From Eggerthellaceae bacterium (lineage in GTDB: Bacteria > Actinomycetota > Coriobacteriia > Coriobacteriales > Eggerthellaceae): a DNA stretch of 64,000 nt. Made by a program: the position numbers and the translations under genes. The first letter of the stretch is position 1, and every line of letters starts with the position of its first letter. Of this stretch, positions 9,488 through 17,324 are shown one piece after another. The notes under the pieces were generated by a model. The model worked only from the letters and a program-made list of their open reading frames with translations. It was not told the origin of the DNA and made no database searches. The DNA is taken from assembly GCA_022791455.1 (NCBI GenBank), contig JAAVZC010000007.1:62001-126000 (forward strand), given 5' to 3'.

Positions 9488-10858
9488 ATGGAAAAGGGAA
9501 ATGTGAGAGCACTGCTGCCCATTGGGGTTTTCCTGGTGCTCTACCTGGGCCTGGGCATTCTGTTCGAGTACGGCATGCAGATACCTATGGGCTTCTACAA
9601 TATTCCGATTGTGGTGATCTTCTTGGTGGCGCTTTTGGTGGCGTGCTTCCAGAACCGCAAGCTGTCGTTCGACGACAAGCTGGTGATCATGGGGCGCGGC
9701 ATTGGCGACAAGACCATCGTCACCATGATCCTCATCTTCTTGGCGGCCGGCGTATTCGTGGGCACGGTGGGTCGCAACTCGGCCGAGAGCGTGGCCTTCT
9801 TCATGCTGGACATTATTCCGCCGCAATTCTCGGTGGCGGTGCTGTTTGTGGTCAGCTGCTTCGTGTCCATCTCCATGGGGACTTCGGTGGGTACCATCAC
9901 GCTTATCACGCCTATTGCCGTGGCGGTGGCCACCGCTTCCGGGTTCAGCCTGCCGCTGTGCGTCGCCTCCGTTATGGGCGGCGCCATGTTCGGTGACAAC
10001 CTATCGTTCATCTCGGATACCACCATTGCCGCCTGCCAGGGCCAAGGGTGTCAGATGAAAGACAAGTTCCGCGAGAACTTCAAGATTGCGCTGCCGGCCG
10101 CGCTGGTGACGCTGGTGATCATTTTGGCCATGACGCTGGGAGTGCCCATAGCCGACGGCGTCACCAACGACTACCAGCTGATCGAGCTGGTGCCGTATCT
10201 TATCGTGCTCATTGGCGGCATTGTGGGTGTGAATGTGTTCATCGTGCTGTTGCTGGGCGTGGTGTCCGGCGCCATCATCGTGGTGGCTACGGGCTCGGTG
10301 GCAGCTACCGACTTGCTGGCCAACATGGGCTCCGGCGCCGCCGGCATGTTCGAGACCACAATGGTGGCGGTGCTTGTGAGCGCCATCTGCGCCCTTATTC
10401 GCGAGTACGGCGGATTCACGGCGCTGCTGAACGGCATCCAGAGCCTGTTCAAGAGCCGCAAGGGCGGCCAGCTGGGCATGGGCTTGCTGGTGGCGGCCAT
10501 GGATGTTGCCACTGCGAACAACACGGTGGCCATTGTGATGGCCAACCCCATCGCCCGTCAGATGGCGGAGACTTACGGCATCACGCGCCGCAAGACGGCC
10601 TCTATCTTGGATACGTTCTCCTGCGTCATGCAGTGCTTGCTGCCCTATGGCGCGCAGATGCTGGTGGCCATCTCTGCCTGCGCCGAGCTGGGGCAGGCTA
10701 TTTCGGCGTTCCAGATCATTCCGCTTCTGTTCTACCCGTTCTGCTTGCTGGCGAGCGTGCTGGTGTTTATCTTCATCGTGCCGCCGAAGAGCCGTCGCCC
10801 CGACGACGAGGTGCCCCCCACGGACGCCATCCACGCGAAGAGCGCGCTGGGGGATTAG
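9488..10858 (+). CDS. Na+/H+ antiporter, NhaC family
   Basis: A 456-residue polytopic membrane protein with about 11-12 hydrophobic segments. It shows the NhaC-family pattern: SMGTSVGTITLITPIA, GGAMFGDNLSFISDTTIAA, and a second-half repeat containing MDVATANNTVAIVMANPIA. Family members exchange Na+ (some malate/lactate) for protons at the cytoplasmic membrane. The acidic and polar residues in GDNLSFISDT are those conserved for ion binding. The start is preceded by GAGGGAA. It is divergent from the helicase gene and ends at a strong terminator, so it is transcribed alone. The exact ion specificity cannot be read from sequence. Confidence 0.9.
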   Translation: MEKGNVRALLPIGVFLVLYLGLGILFEYGMQIPMGFYNIPIVVIFLVALLVACFQNRKLSFDDKLVIMGRGIGDKTIVTMILIFLAAGVFVGTVGRNSAESVAFFMLDIIPPQFSVAVLFVVSCFVSISMGTSVGTITLITPIAVAVATASGFSLPLCVASVMGGAMFGDNLSFISDTTIAACQGQGCQMKDKFRENFKIALPAALVTLVIILAMTLGVPIADGVTNDYQLIELVPYLIVLIGGIVGVNVFIVLLLGVVSGAIIVVATGSVAATDLLANMGSGAAGMFETTMVAVLVSAICALIREYGGFTALLNGIQSLFKSRKGGQLGMGLLVAAMDVATANNTVAIVMANPIARQMAETYGITRRKTASILDTFSCVMQCLLPYGAQMLVAISACAELGQAISAFQIIPLLFYPFCLLASVLVFIFIVPPKSRRPDDEVPPTDAIHAKSALGD

Positions 10859-10900
10859 AGGCTGGCAGCCGCATCAAGGCTAGGAAGTGCCATACACGAA

Positions 10901-10934
10901 AAGAAATGCCGGGCAGCTGCCCGGCATTTCTTTT
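10901..10934. terminator. Bidirectional intrinsic terminator
   Basis: A perfect 14-bp stem, AGAAATGCCGGGCA with two loop bases, occupies 10902-10931 and has T residues on both sides. It separates the NhaC gene (plus) from the convergent amidotransferase gene (minus) and can serve both. Confidence 0.9.
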
Positions 10935-10942
10935 GCTGCTGG

Positions 10943-11701
10943 TTAGTGGCAGGCGTCGACAAACGCCTCGAACAACGGGGCCTGCGCATCCAAGTACTCC
11001 GGGTGCCATTGAACTCCTAGGTAGAACGGATGCTCCGGATCGTAGAGGCCTTCCGTGACGGCGCCAGACCAAGCGATGGGCGTCAGCCCCTCGCCAAGAG
11101 ACGCCACCCCTTGATGATGCATGCTGTTCGTTCGCGCCGCATGTGTCGACGGCGACAGGGCCGCGCAGTCTGTGATGGCGTCACCCACCAAGGGGGCAAT
11201 GTGGGTCTCCGGGCTGAAGCGCACCGTATGGGTGCAGAGAGTGTAGGGTGGCTCTTGGCGGTGGGTCTGGGTTGTCAGCCCCTCGGCGAGGAGATCTGCG
11301 TGCATAGTGCCGCCGGCGGCCACGTTGATCACTTGAAAGCCACGACAAATGCCCAACGTGGGCAGATGGCGGCGCCGAGCTTCACGAGCCAGGAAAAGCT
11401 CCAACCAGTCGCGGTTCTCGTCCACCAAGTCCACAAGCTGCAGCGCCTCTTCCGTGGTGTCGGCCGTGGAGTAATGGCAGGGCAGGATGTCTCCGCCACC
11501 AGAAAGCAGCAGGCCATCGATAAGGGCAAGATAGCGCTCGGCCATCGCCTCATTGGCTGCCTGACCGCCCGGGACGGGGGAAAGAAGAATGGGCGTACCG
11601 CCTGCCGCAGAAACGCGCGCAATGTACTCACAGTTCACGCGCTCGTGATTCGCTTCGGTGTCGAGTGTGCAGGTGATGCCAATTACAGGCCGGCGTTCCA
11701 T
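10943..11701 (-). CDS. Class I glutamine amidotransferase-like peptidase C26
   Basis: A 252-residue protein of the PuuD / gamma-glutamyl-GABA hydrolase group. Visible elements are GITCTLD at the start, the oxyanion strand LLLSGGGDILPCHY, the nucleophile in GICRGFQVIN, and the catalytic GVQWHPEYLD near the end. Family members hydrolyse gamma-glutamyl amides in the cytoplasm. The start at 11701 (MERRPVIG) has AAAGGA upstream. The open frame extends to 11878 into repeat element B, but that extension has no family similarity. No polyamine genes are near, so the substrate is unknown. Confidence 0.88.
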   Translation of the reverse strand: MERRPVIGITCTLDTEANHERVNCEYIARVSAAGGTPILLSPVPGGQAANEAMAERYLALIDGLLLSGGGDILPCHYSTADTTEEALQLVDLVDENRDWLELFLAREARRRHLPTLGICRGFQVINVAAGGTMHADLLAEGLTTQTHRQEPPYTLCTHTVRFSPETHIAPLVGDAITDCAALSPSTHAARTNSMHHQGVASLGEGLTPIAWSGAVTEGLYDPEHPFYLGVQWHPEYLDAQAPLFEAFVDACH

Positions 11702-12060
11702 TTCAATCCTTTCTAACTCGCCACAGTCTACGCAAGAACGGGGACAGTCGTCGCGCGCTTTTTGCGAGTGGCAGACCGCAACTCCCCTATCGACGCGCGC
11801 AGGTAGCAACAATCCGCCAGATGCAGCATGCGCCGTGCCTATATCTGTACAGTTTTTACCGATCTGGGTAAATTGCACGCAAAAATGACGACATAGAGGT
11901 TGCCCCAGGGCAAATGCTCATAGCCTATTGGATGCATGGGCATTCTCTGAACTGCGGTTTTGCTCGAGCCAGCCTACACAACCAACAAGCCGCCTTTCGG
12001 TTATTACCCAGATCGGTGAAAACTGTGCAAGAAAAAGTCCGAAACCGGCATTTTGACGTG
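11702..12060. other. 359-bp non-coding region holding repeat element B
   Basis: There is no supported gene. The region holds the 5' leader of the peptidase C26 gene, the 184-bp inverted-repeat element B, and the short tail after the helD stop at 12061. The stretch is AT-richer than its surroundings. Confidence 0.6.
11846..12029. repeat. 184-bp element B with 26-bp terminal inverted repeats
   Basis: The left arm 11846-11871 (TGTACAGTTTTTACCGATCT then GGGTAA) and the right arm 12004-12029 are inverted copies with two mismatches. The arms differ from element A by a single base in the left arm (GATCTG versus GATATG). Overall length is 184 bp, identical to element A. Interiors show at most patchy similarity. 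Spacing and arm sequence are conserved while the interior is not. Confidence 0.8.
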
Positions 12061-14196
12061 CTAGCTGAGCCAGTTTGTGCGCTTTCCCTTTGAGATGAGG
12101 GTCAGGTGGGACGTTGCGCGGGAGATGGTAGTGTAGAGGCGCCGGCGCGCGATGTCCTCGCCGGCGGGGAAAACCGCCTCCGAGGCGTCCGGCACGACGA
12201 CGCTGTCGAACTCCAGGCCCTTTGCCAGTTTGAGGGGCACGAGCACCACGCCGCTTGCGGGAAGCGCGTCCGCATCCGTCAGCGAAAGAACGTCTTCGCC
12301 CTCGAGCAGGGCGGCGGTCCGCTTCATGTCGCTCTTCCAGGGCACCACCACGGCCGCAAGGCCGCCGGCCTCGCGTGCGGCCCGCACGGCGGCGCGCAGC
12401 GCCGCTTCCTGACCGCCCTTGTCAGAGCAATCGACGAACCGGACGTCATCGACGGCCGGCCTCACCGAAGAAATCTCCATCCCCGCTTCATCGGCGGCCA
12501 ATCCGGCAAAAAGCGCCGTGATCTCGGGCGACGAGCGGTAGCTGGTCATGAGCCCGCACTCCTCCACCTGCCCGAAACGCGACGCCATCAGCTGCTTTAC
12601 CTGATCGAACGTTGCCGTCCCCTCGGTGATGGCCTGGTTCGGGTCGCCCAGCAAAAGGAAGTGGGCGCGCCGGAAATAAGCCGCCAGCACCATCAGCTGC
12701 GCCTCGGTGTAGTCCTGCACCTCGTCCACCATCACGTAGCGAGCATCCGGGTTCGAGAGCCCCGTCACCAAAATCTTAGCGAAAAGCCATTCAAGCGAAC
12801 CGATGTGGGGCGCCCCCGCCAAGCGGCTGCCGATGGCCTCGACGTTGAGCCACTCGTCCCGCTCCACCATGTCGAACGCGGCGGCGAAGCGATCCTTCAC
12901 GTAGGTAAGCGCCTGCTCGCGGGCCTCCTGCTCGGTGGAGGGGTCGAAGGTCTCCCCCAGCACCCGCAGCTGCTCCTCGATGGAGAGCGCCGAGATCTCG
13001 TCCTGAATTCCGTCCGACGCCGCCATCGACGCCAGCCGCGACTCCAACTTGCTCCACAGCTCCTCGCGCATCAGCGCCACCCGGTGCGGACCGGCCGCCA
13101 GATGGGCGTACTTCTCGGACAGCTTGCGCACCTGGTCGGCCGCCAACAGGCGCGTGCCGTGCAGCGTGATGTCGCAGAAGTCGCCATCCTGGAACTCAAG
13201 GTGGGCCACCGCAGCCTCCATGGCCGCCAGCCGCTCGAGCGGCACGGTGGCCGAGCCCGCGCCACGCCCCGCCGGCAGATGCTCCGCCGCGAACTGCTCC
13301 CAGGTGAGCGTCTCGGGGTTGGACTCCCCCATCTCCGGCAGCACGTTTTCGATATAGCGGGCGAACAGCGGGTTGGGCGAAATCAGGAACACGTCTTGGG
13401 CCCGCAGGTCGGAGCGGTTCTGGAACAGCAGGTAGGCGATGCGCTGCATCATGACCGACGTCTTGCCGCTGCCCGCGATGCCGTTTACCAGCAGCACCGG
13501 CACGTCCTCGTGGCGCACCACGGTGTTCTGCTCCCGTTGGATGGTTGCGGTGATGGCCTTCATCTGGGCGCTGCGCTCGTGGGCGAGCGACGCCAGCAGC
13601 AGCGGATCCTCGATGGCCACCGTAGTATCGAAGTAGGCGTTCAGGCGATCTTCATCGATGTCGAACTGGCGGCGCAGATCCAGCTGCACCTCGATAGTGC
13701 GCCCGTCCACCTTATAGGAGGTGGCCCCGTCCGACTGGTTGTAGTACACCTCGGCCACCGGGCTGCGCCAGTCCACCACCAGACGCCGATAGTCCTCGCC
13801 CGCGATGCCGGCGGCGCCAATATAGAGCTCGCGCTGCCGCCCGTTGTGCTTGGGGGTAACCACGATCTTGGCGAAATAGGGGCGCTTGAGCAGCAGCTCC
13901 ACCGTCTTCATCTTCTCGGCGTTGGCGGTCTGGGCCAGGTTATAGCCGTCGATGATCTTGTCCATGGCGGCGAAGTCCGCCCAGCTCTCCAGCGCATCGT
14001 CGGCTGTGGCGAAGTTGCGCGTCAGCTCGTCGGCCATCGACTCCTTGTCGGCCGCCGCCTCCAGCGCCGCCTTCTCGAGCGCCCGCGCCGTGGTGCGGCC
14101 AATCTGCTGGAGCGCACGATAGGTGGCGGAAAGATGCGCCTGCTCCTCGGCAAATACGGGGTCGTTCTGGGGAATGTGGTTTTCGGCTTCGGCCAT
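12061..14196 (-). CDS. helD: HelD-like UvrD/Rep-family ATPase
   Basis: A 711-residue protein of the HelD (DNA helicase IV-like) family, which removes stalled RNA polymerase from DNA in Gram-positive bacteria. It has the characteristic N-terminal coiled coil (residues 1-90), then the domain with VVDWRSPVAEVYYN, and Walker A GIAGSGKTS near residue 236. The Walker B-like VDEVQDYTEAQ and GDPNQAI follow, and the C-terminus has PLKLAKGLEFDSVVV and YTTISRAT. The start at 14196 has GGAGGAG upstream; a longer frame to 14373 overlaps the divergent ygbA-like leader and is not used. Length fits Gram-positive HelD. Confidence 0.88.
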   Translation of the reverse strand: MAEAENHIPQNDPVFAEEQAHLSATYRALQQIGRTTARALEKAALEAAADKESMADELTRNFATADDALESWADFAAMDKIIDGYNLAQTANAEKMKTVELLLKRPYFAKIVVTPKHNGRQRELYIGAAGIAGEDYRRLVVDWRSPVAEVYYNQSDGATSYKVDGRTIEVQLDLRRQFDIDEDRLNAYFDTTVAIEDPLLLASLAHERSAQMKAITATIQREQNTVVRHEDVPVLLVNGIAGSGKTSVMMQRIAYLLFQNRSDLRAQDVFLISPNPLFARYIENVLPEMGESNPETLTWEQFAAEHLPAGRGAGSATVPLERLAAMEAAVAHLEFQDGDFCDITLHGTRLLAADQVRKLSEKYAHLAAGPHRVALMREELWSKLESRLASMAASDGIQDEISALSIEEQLRVLGETFDPSTEQEAREQALTYVKDRFAAAFDMVERDEWLNVEAIGSRLAGAPHIGSLEWLFAKILVTGLSNPDARYVMVDEVQDYTEAQLMVLAAYFRRAHFLLLGDPNQAITEGTATFDQVKQLMASRFGQVEECGLMTSYRSSPEITALFAGLAADEAGMEISSVRPAVDDVRFVDCSDKGGQEAALRAAVRAAREAGGLAAVVVPWKSDMKRTAALLEGEDVLSLTDADALPASGVVLVPLKLAKGLEFDSVVVPDASEAVFPAGEDIARRRLYTTISRATSHLTLISKGKRTNWLS

Positions 14197-14311
14197 GATG
14201 CTCGGCGCTCCTCCGCTGTTTCGTAAAAAGTCGGCTAAAAATTGTAGCAGTTCCATGGGAATGATTCCGCGCGTCTCCAAACTTTTGGCGATCTGCAATA
14301 TATTGTTAGCC

Positions 14312-14665
14312 ATGAAAAACTTAAACGACACCCCCAAGGTGGCGAAGCGCCGCCAGCGCGAGAAGCGCACCATCTCTCAGATGGTGGCCATATACTGCGC
14401 CGGAAACCACACCTCCGACAACCGCACCGAGACCGCCCATTGCGGCGAAGCGCTATGCCCCGAATGCAAGGCCATCGACGACTACGCCGTTTTGCGCACC
14501 GACCGCTGCCGCCGCATGGAGAACAAAGTGTCTTGCGAAAAATGCGGCAATCACTGCTACCGTCCCGAAGAGCAGGAAAAGATCCGCGCCATCATGCGCT
14601 ACGCCGGCCCCCGTATGCTGACGAAACACCCCGTGGCCGCCGTGCGGCACCTTATGGGGAAATAG
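14312..14665 (+). CDS. YgbA-like 'nitrous oxide-stimulated promoter' family protein
   Basis: A 117-residue cysteine-rich protein. It matches the YgbA family (PF11756) strongly at the end: KCGNHCYRPEEQEKIRAIMR and then YAGPRMLTKHPVAAVRHLM. Other paired cysteines lie in ALCPEC and SCEKCGNHC, suggesting metal or Fe-S binding. In E. coli the homologue is under NsrR control and helps recovery from nitrosative stress; the biochemical role is unknown. The start at 14312 was chosen for family similarity, as no good ribosome site is seen. It is divergent from helD. Its presence fits an anaerobe exposed to NO/nitrite. Confidence 0.88.
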   Translation: MKNLNDTPKVAKRRQREKRTISQMVAIYCAGNHTSDNRTETAHCGEALCPECKAIDDYAVLRTDRCRRMENKVSCEKCGNHCYRPEEQEKIRAIMRYAGPRMLTKHPVAAVRHLMGK

Positions 14666-14667
14666 CG

Positions 14668-14712
14668 GGAGATCCTTCGACTCCGGCCTACGGCCTCCGC
14701 TCAGGATGACGA
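14668..14712. repeat. Half copy of the 'ATCCTTCGAC...CTCAGGATGAC' hairpin repeat
   Basis: A single-arm copy of the intergenic repeat seen complete at 62201-62297, with related hairpins at 19441 and 25140. It lies directly after the ygbA-like gene and before the 105-bp GC-rich repeat. Confidence 0.6.
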
Positions 14713-14742
14713 CGGGGGGCGAAAAGGACGCCAGGCAATCAC

Positions 14743-14847
14743 GTCAACTAATCAGCGGGGCGGGACGGCCCTCACCAAGCGAATTCCGCAGCGCAGCGAG
14801 GACTGTCTGCGCGACTGAGGGTTGCCCCGCCCCGCCGCCCCGCGAGG
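14743..14847. repeat. 105-bp GC-rich hairpin repeat, copy 1
   Basis: Near-identical to 49060-49164. Outer arms AGCGGGGCGGG...GGCCCTC and GAGGG...CCCCGCCCCGC pair across a central CCGCAGCGCAGCGAGGACTG segment. It lies immediately 3' of the abc-f gene on the minus strand, so it may act as a transcript-end hairpin, although there is no T-run. Confidence 0.7.
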
Positions 14848-14860
14848 AGTCGCAAGCAGG

Positions 14861-16714
14861 CTACTCCCCCAGTTTTTCGGCGGCTTCGAGCCATTCTAGT
14901 TCGAGGGCTTCTATCTGCTCTTCCAACGCTGCAATCTCGCCTTGCAGGGCGCCCAGCGCCACGTAGTCCGAAGGGTCGCAGGCGGTCATTTCCTCCTGCT
15001 TGGCCTCGATCTTGCCCCGCAGCGTTTCGGTCTTCTTCTCGTTAGAGGCCATCAGCTTCTTGAGCGTGCGAATCTCTCCTCCGGAAAGCTTCGGTGCCGA
15101 AGGCGTCGCCTCCCCAGCCGCCGCGGCCAGCGCCTCCGCCTTCCCGGCTACCTCGTCGGCCGCTTGCTCCTGCGCTGTCACGAACCCCGCCGGCAGCGCC
15201 CCGGCCACTTCGGCCCGCTCCGCCAGCTCCAGGTACTCCTCGACGCCGCGAGGCAGATGGCGCACCTTTCCGTCCAAGATGGCGAACTGGTGGTCGGTCA
15301 CGCGCTCCATTAAATAGCGGTCGTGAGTCACCAGCAAAAGCGTGCCGGGCCAGCCGTCCAGCAAGTCCTCCACCGCGGCCAGCATGTCGGTGTCCAAGTC
15401 GTTGCCCGGCTCGTCCAAGATGAGCACGTTCGGCTCGTCCAGCAAAATGAGCATGAGCGCCAGTCGGCGCTTCTGACCGCCGGACAAGTCGCATACCGGC
15501 TCGTTCAAATCGGCCTTGGAAAAACCCAGCTTCTCCAGCACCTGGGCCGGCGTCATCTCCTTGCCATCCAGCATAGTGCGGCGGCTGTAGCGGGAAATCA
15601 CCTGGCGAACACGGTCGTCCCCCAACTTCGTCAGCTCGTCCAAATGCTGGGAAAGCACGGCGAACCGCACCGTCTTGCCAATCTTCACGCGGCCGCGCGT
15701 GGGCTCGAGCGCCCCTTGCAACGTGCGCAGCAGGGTGGTCTTCCCCACGCCGTTGCCGCCCACGATGCCGTAGCGGTCGCCGGGACCGATGATCCACGAC
15801 ACGTCGTCGAGCACCTTGTGGGCGCCGAACGCCACCGTGACCCCCTTCAGTTCCACCACGTCTTTTCCCAGCCGCGCCATGGCCATGCGCTTGAGGGCCA
15901 GCTCGTCGCGCAGCGGCGGCACGTCGGCAATGAGCGCCTGGGCGGTGGCCACGTGGAATTTCGGCTTGGTGGCGCGGGCGCGGGCACCGCGGGAGAGCCA
16001 GGCCAGTTCGCGCCGCAGCTGGTTCTGCCGCTTCTGCTCCGCCAAATTCGCCAGCCGCTCTCGCTCCACGCGCTGCAGGATGTAGGCAGAAAAGCCGCCT
16101 TCGAACGGCTCCACTTTCCCATGGTGCACTTCCCACATGGAGGTGCATACTTCGTCCAAAAACCAGCGATCGTGGGTAACCACCAACAGCGCCCCCTGGC
16201 CCTTGCGCCACATGGTTTTCAAATAGCCGGCCAGCCAGGTGATAGCACGAATGTCCAGATGGTTCGTGGGCTCGTCCAGCATGAGCACATCCCACTCCCC
16301 CACCAGCAGCCGTGCCAGGTCCACCCGGCGCCGCTGACCGCCGGACAGGGTTCCCACCAGTCGATCGCCGGGGATGTCAGCCACCAGCCCCGCAAGAACG
16401 CTCTTGATGCGACCGTCCTTCGCCCACTGGTAGTCGGGCATGTCGCCCAGAATGGCCTCGCGCACTGTGGCGTCGTCGGCCAGCGCGTCCGCCTGGCCCA
16501 GGATGCCCACCCGCGTGCCGCGCGTGGTGAGCACCCGCCCCTCGTCGGGCTCCACCAGCCCCGCCAGCAACCGCAGCAACGTGGACTTGCCGTCGCCGTT
16601 GCGCCCCACAATGCCAATGCGGTCCCCCTCGTCCACGCCCAGGGAAATGTCCGAGAACACCGTCTTGGTGGGGAAATCGACTTCAGCTTTTTCGCAGCCC
16701 AAAAGAAATGCCAT
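14861..16714 (-). CDS. ABC-F family ATPase (Uup-like)
   Basis: A 617-residue soluble protein with two ABC ATPase domains and no membrane segment. Walker A motifs are GRNGDGKST (about 37-45) and GGNGVGKTT (about 315-323). Signature motifs are LSGGQRRR and LSGGQKRR, with Walker B LMLDEPTNHLD and LILDEPGNDLD. The second has GND rather than the usual TNH. A charged coiled-coil tail of about 80 residues ends the protein, as in Uup. ABC-F proteins act on ribosomes (translation factors or antibiotic protection) and Uup also affects DNA branch structures. The start at 16714 has AAAGGA upstream. The exact subclass is not settled. Confidence 0.88.
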   Translation of the reverse strand: MAFLLGCEKAEVDFPTKTVFSDISLGVDEGDRIGIVGRNGDGKSTLLRLLAGLVEPDEGRVLTTRGTRVGILGQADALADDATVREAILGDMPDYQWAKDGRIKSVLAGLVADIPGDRLVGTLSGGQRRRVDLARLLVGEWDVLMLDEPTNHLDIRAITWLAGYLKTMWRKGQGALLVVTHDRWFLDEVCTSMWEVHHGKVEPFEGGFSAYILQRVERERLANLAEQKRQNQLRRELAWLSRGARARATKPKFHVATAQALIADVPPLRDELALKRMAMARLGKDVVELKGVTVAFGAHKVLDDVSWIIGPGDRYGIVGGNGVGKTTLLRTLQGALEPTRGRVKIGKTVRFAVLSQHLDELTKLGDDRVRQVISRYSRRTMLDGKEMTPAQVLEKLGFSKADLNEPVCDLSGGQKRRLALMLILLDEPNVLILDEPGNDLDTDMLAAVEDLLDGWPGTLLLVTHDRYLMERVTDHQFAILDGKVRHLPRGVEEYLELAERAEVAGALPAGFVTAQEQAADEVAGKAEALAAAAGEATPSAPKLSGGEIRTLKKLMASNEKKTETLRGKIEAKQEEMTACDPSDYVALGALQGEIAALEEQIEALELEWLEAAEKLGE

Positions 16715-16850
16715 ACGCGCGCGTCCTTTTCTTGAAGAATGAACCGTTATTCTACCTTATGATTTTTTCCAAAATCGACGCAACACTCGGCCCACCCCAA
16801 GACTCTTATATACGAGACGTCTTTTTCACCAATGCAGGAGCCCCAAACGA

Positions 16851-17324
16851 ATGAACGTCAATGAGTTTACCGAGCACTACCGGCTCATTTACCAGGACCT
16901 CTACCGGTTCGCGCTGTACACCATGCGCAACGCCCACGATGCCGAAGACGCCGTGAGCGAAGCGGTGATGGCAGCCTTCGCCGGCCGCGCTAATCTGCGC
17001 GACAACGGCGCCTTCAAAAGCTGGATGTTCTCCATCACGGCGAACGTTTGCCGCAAACGGCTGCGGAAGCGGCCGCCAGAGCCGGTGGAAGAGGTGCCGG
17101 ACACCATGGCGCCGGGTGCTGACCCGGCCGTCTCGATGGCCCTCTCCCAAGCGCTGGGAAGCCTGACGGACGAGGACCGCCTGATTGTGGCGCTGTCGGT
17201 GTTCGGCGGCTACACGTCCGCGGAAATCGGGGCCATGACGAACATGAACGCCGCCACCGTGCGGTCCCGCCGCAAGCGGGCCTGCGAGAAGCTGGCGAAA
17301 CAATTGGAAGGTGTGACGAAATGA
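16851..17324 (+). CDS. ECF-type RNA polymerase sigma factor
   Basis: A 157-residue sigma-70 family protein. Region 2 is visible in DLYRFALYTMRNAHDAEDAV and FKSWMFSITANVCRKRLRK. Region 4 is visible in LGSLTDEDRLIVALSVFGGY followed by the helix-turn-helix EIGAMTNMNAATVRSRRKRA. AGGAG lies ten bases before the ATG. It overlaps the next gene by 4 bp (ATGA), so the two are translationally coupled. That partner has an anti-sigma-like topology. Confidence 0.93.
   Translation: MNVNEFTEHYRLIYQDLYRFALYTMRNAHDAEDAVSEAVMAAFAGRANLRDNGAFKSWMFSITANVCRKRLRKRPPEPVEEVPDTMAPGADPAVSMALSQALGSLTDEDRLIVALSVFGGYTSAEIGAMTNMNAATVRSRRKRACEKLAKQLEGVTK

Noticed and set aside
5390-12029. Elements A and B considered as ends of one 6.6-kb composite transposon
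   Set aside because: Each element already has its own paired ends. The genes between them are ordinary chromosomal genes, no transposase is present and no target duplication flanks the interval.
12106-14226. Plus-strand open frame of 706 codons opposite helD
   Set aside because: It is a shadow of helD codon structure. No domain is recognisable and it would overlap the real gene completely.
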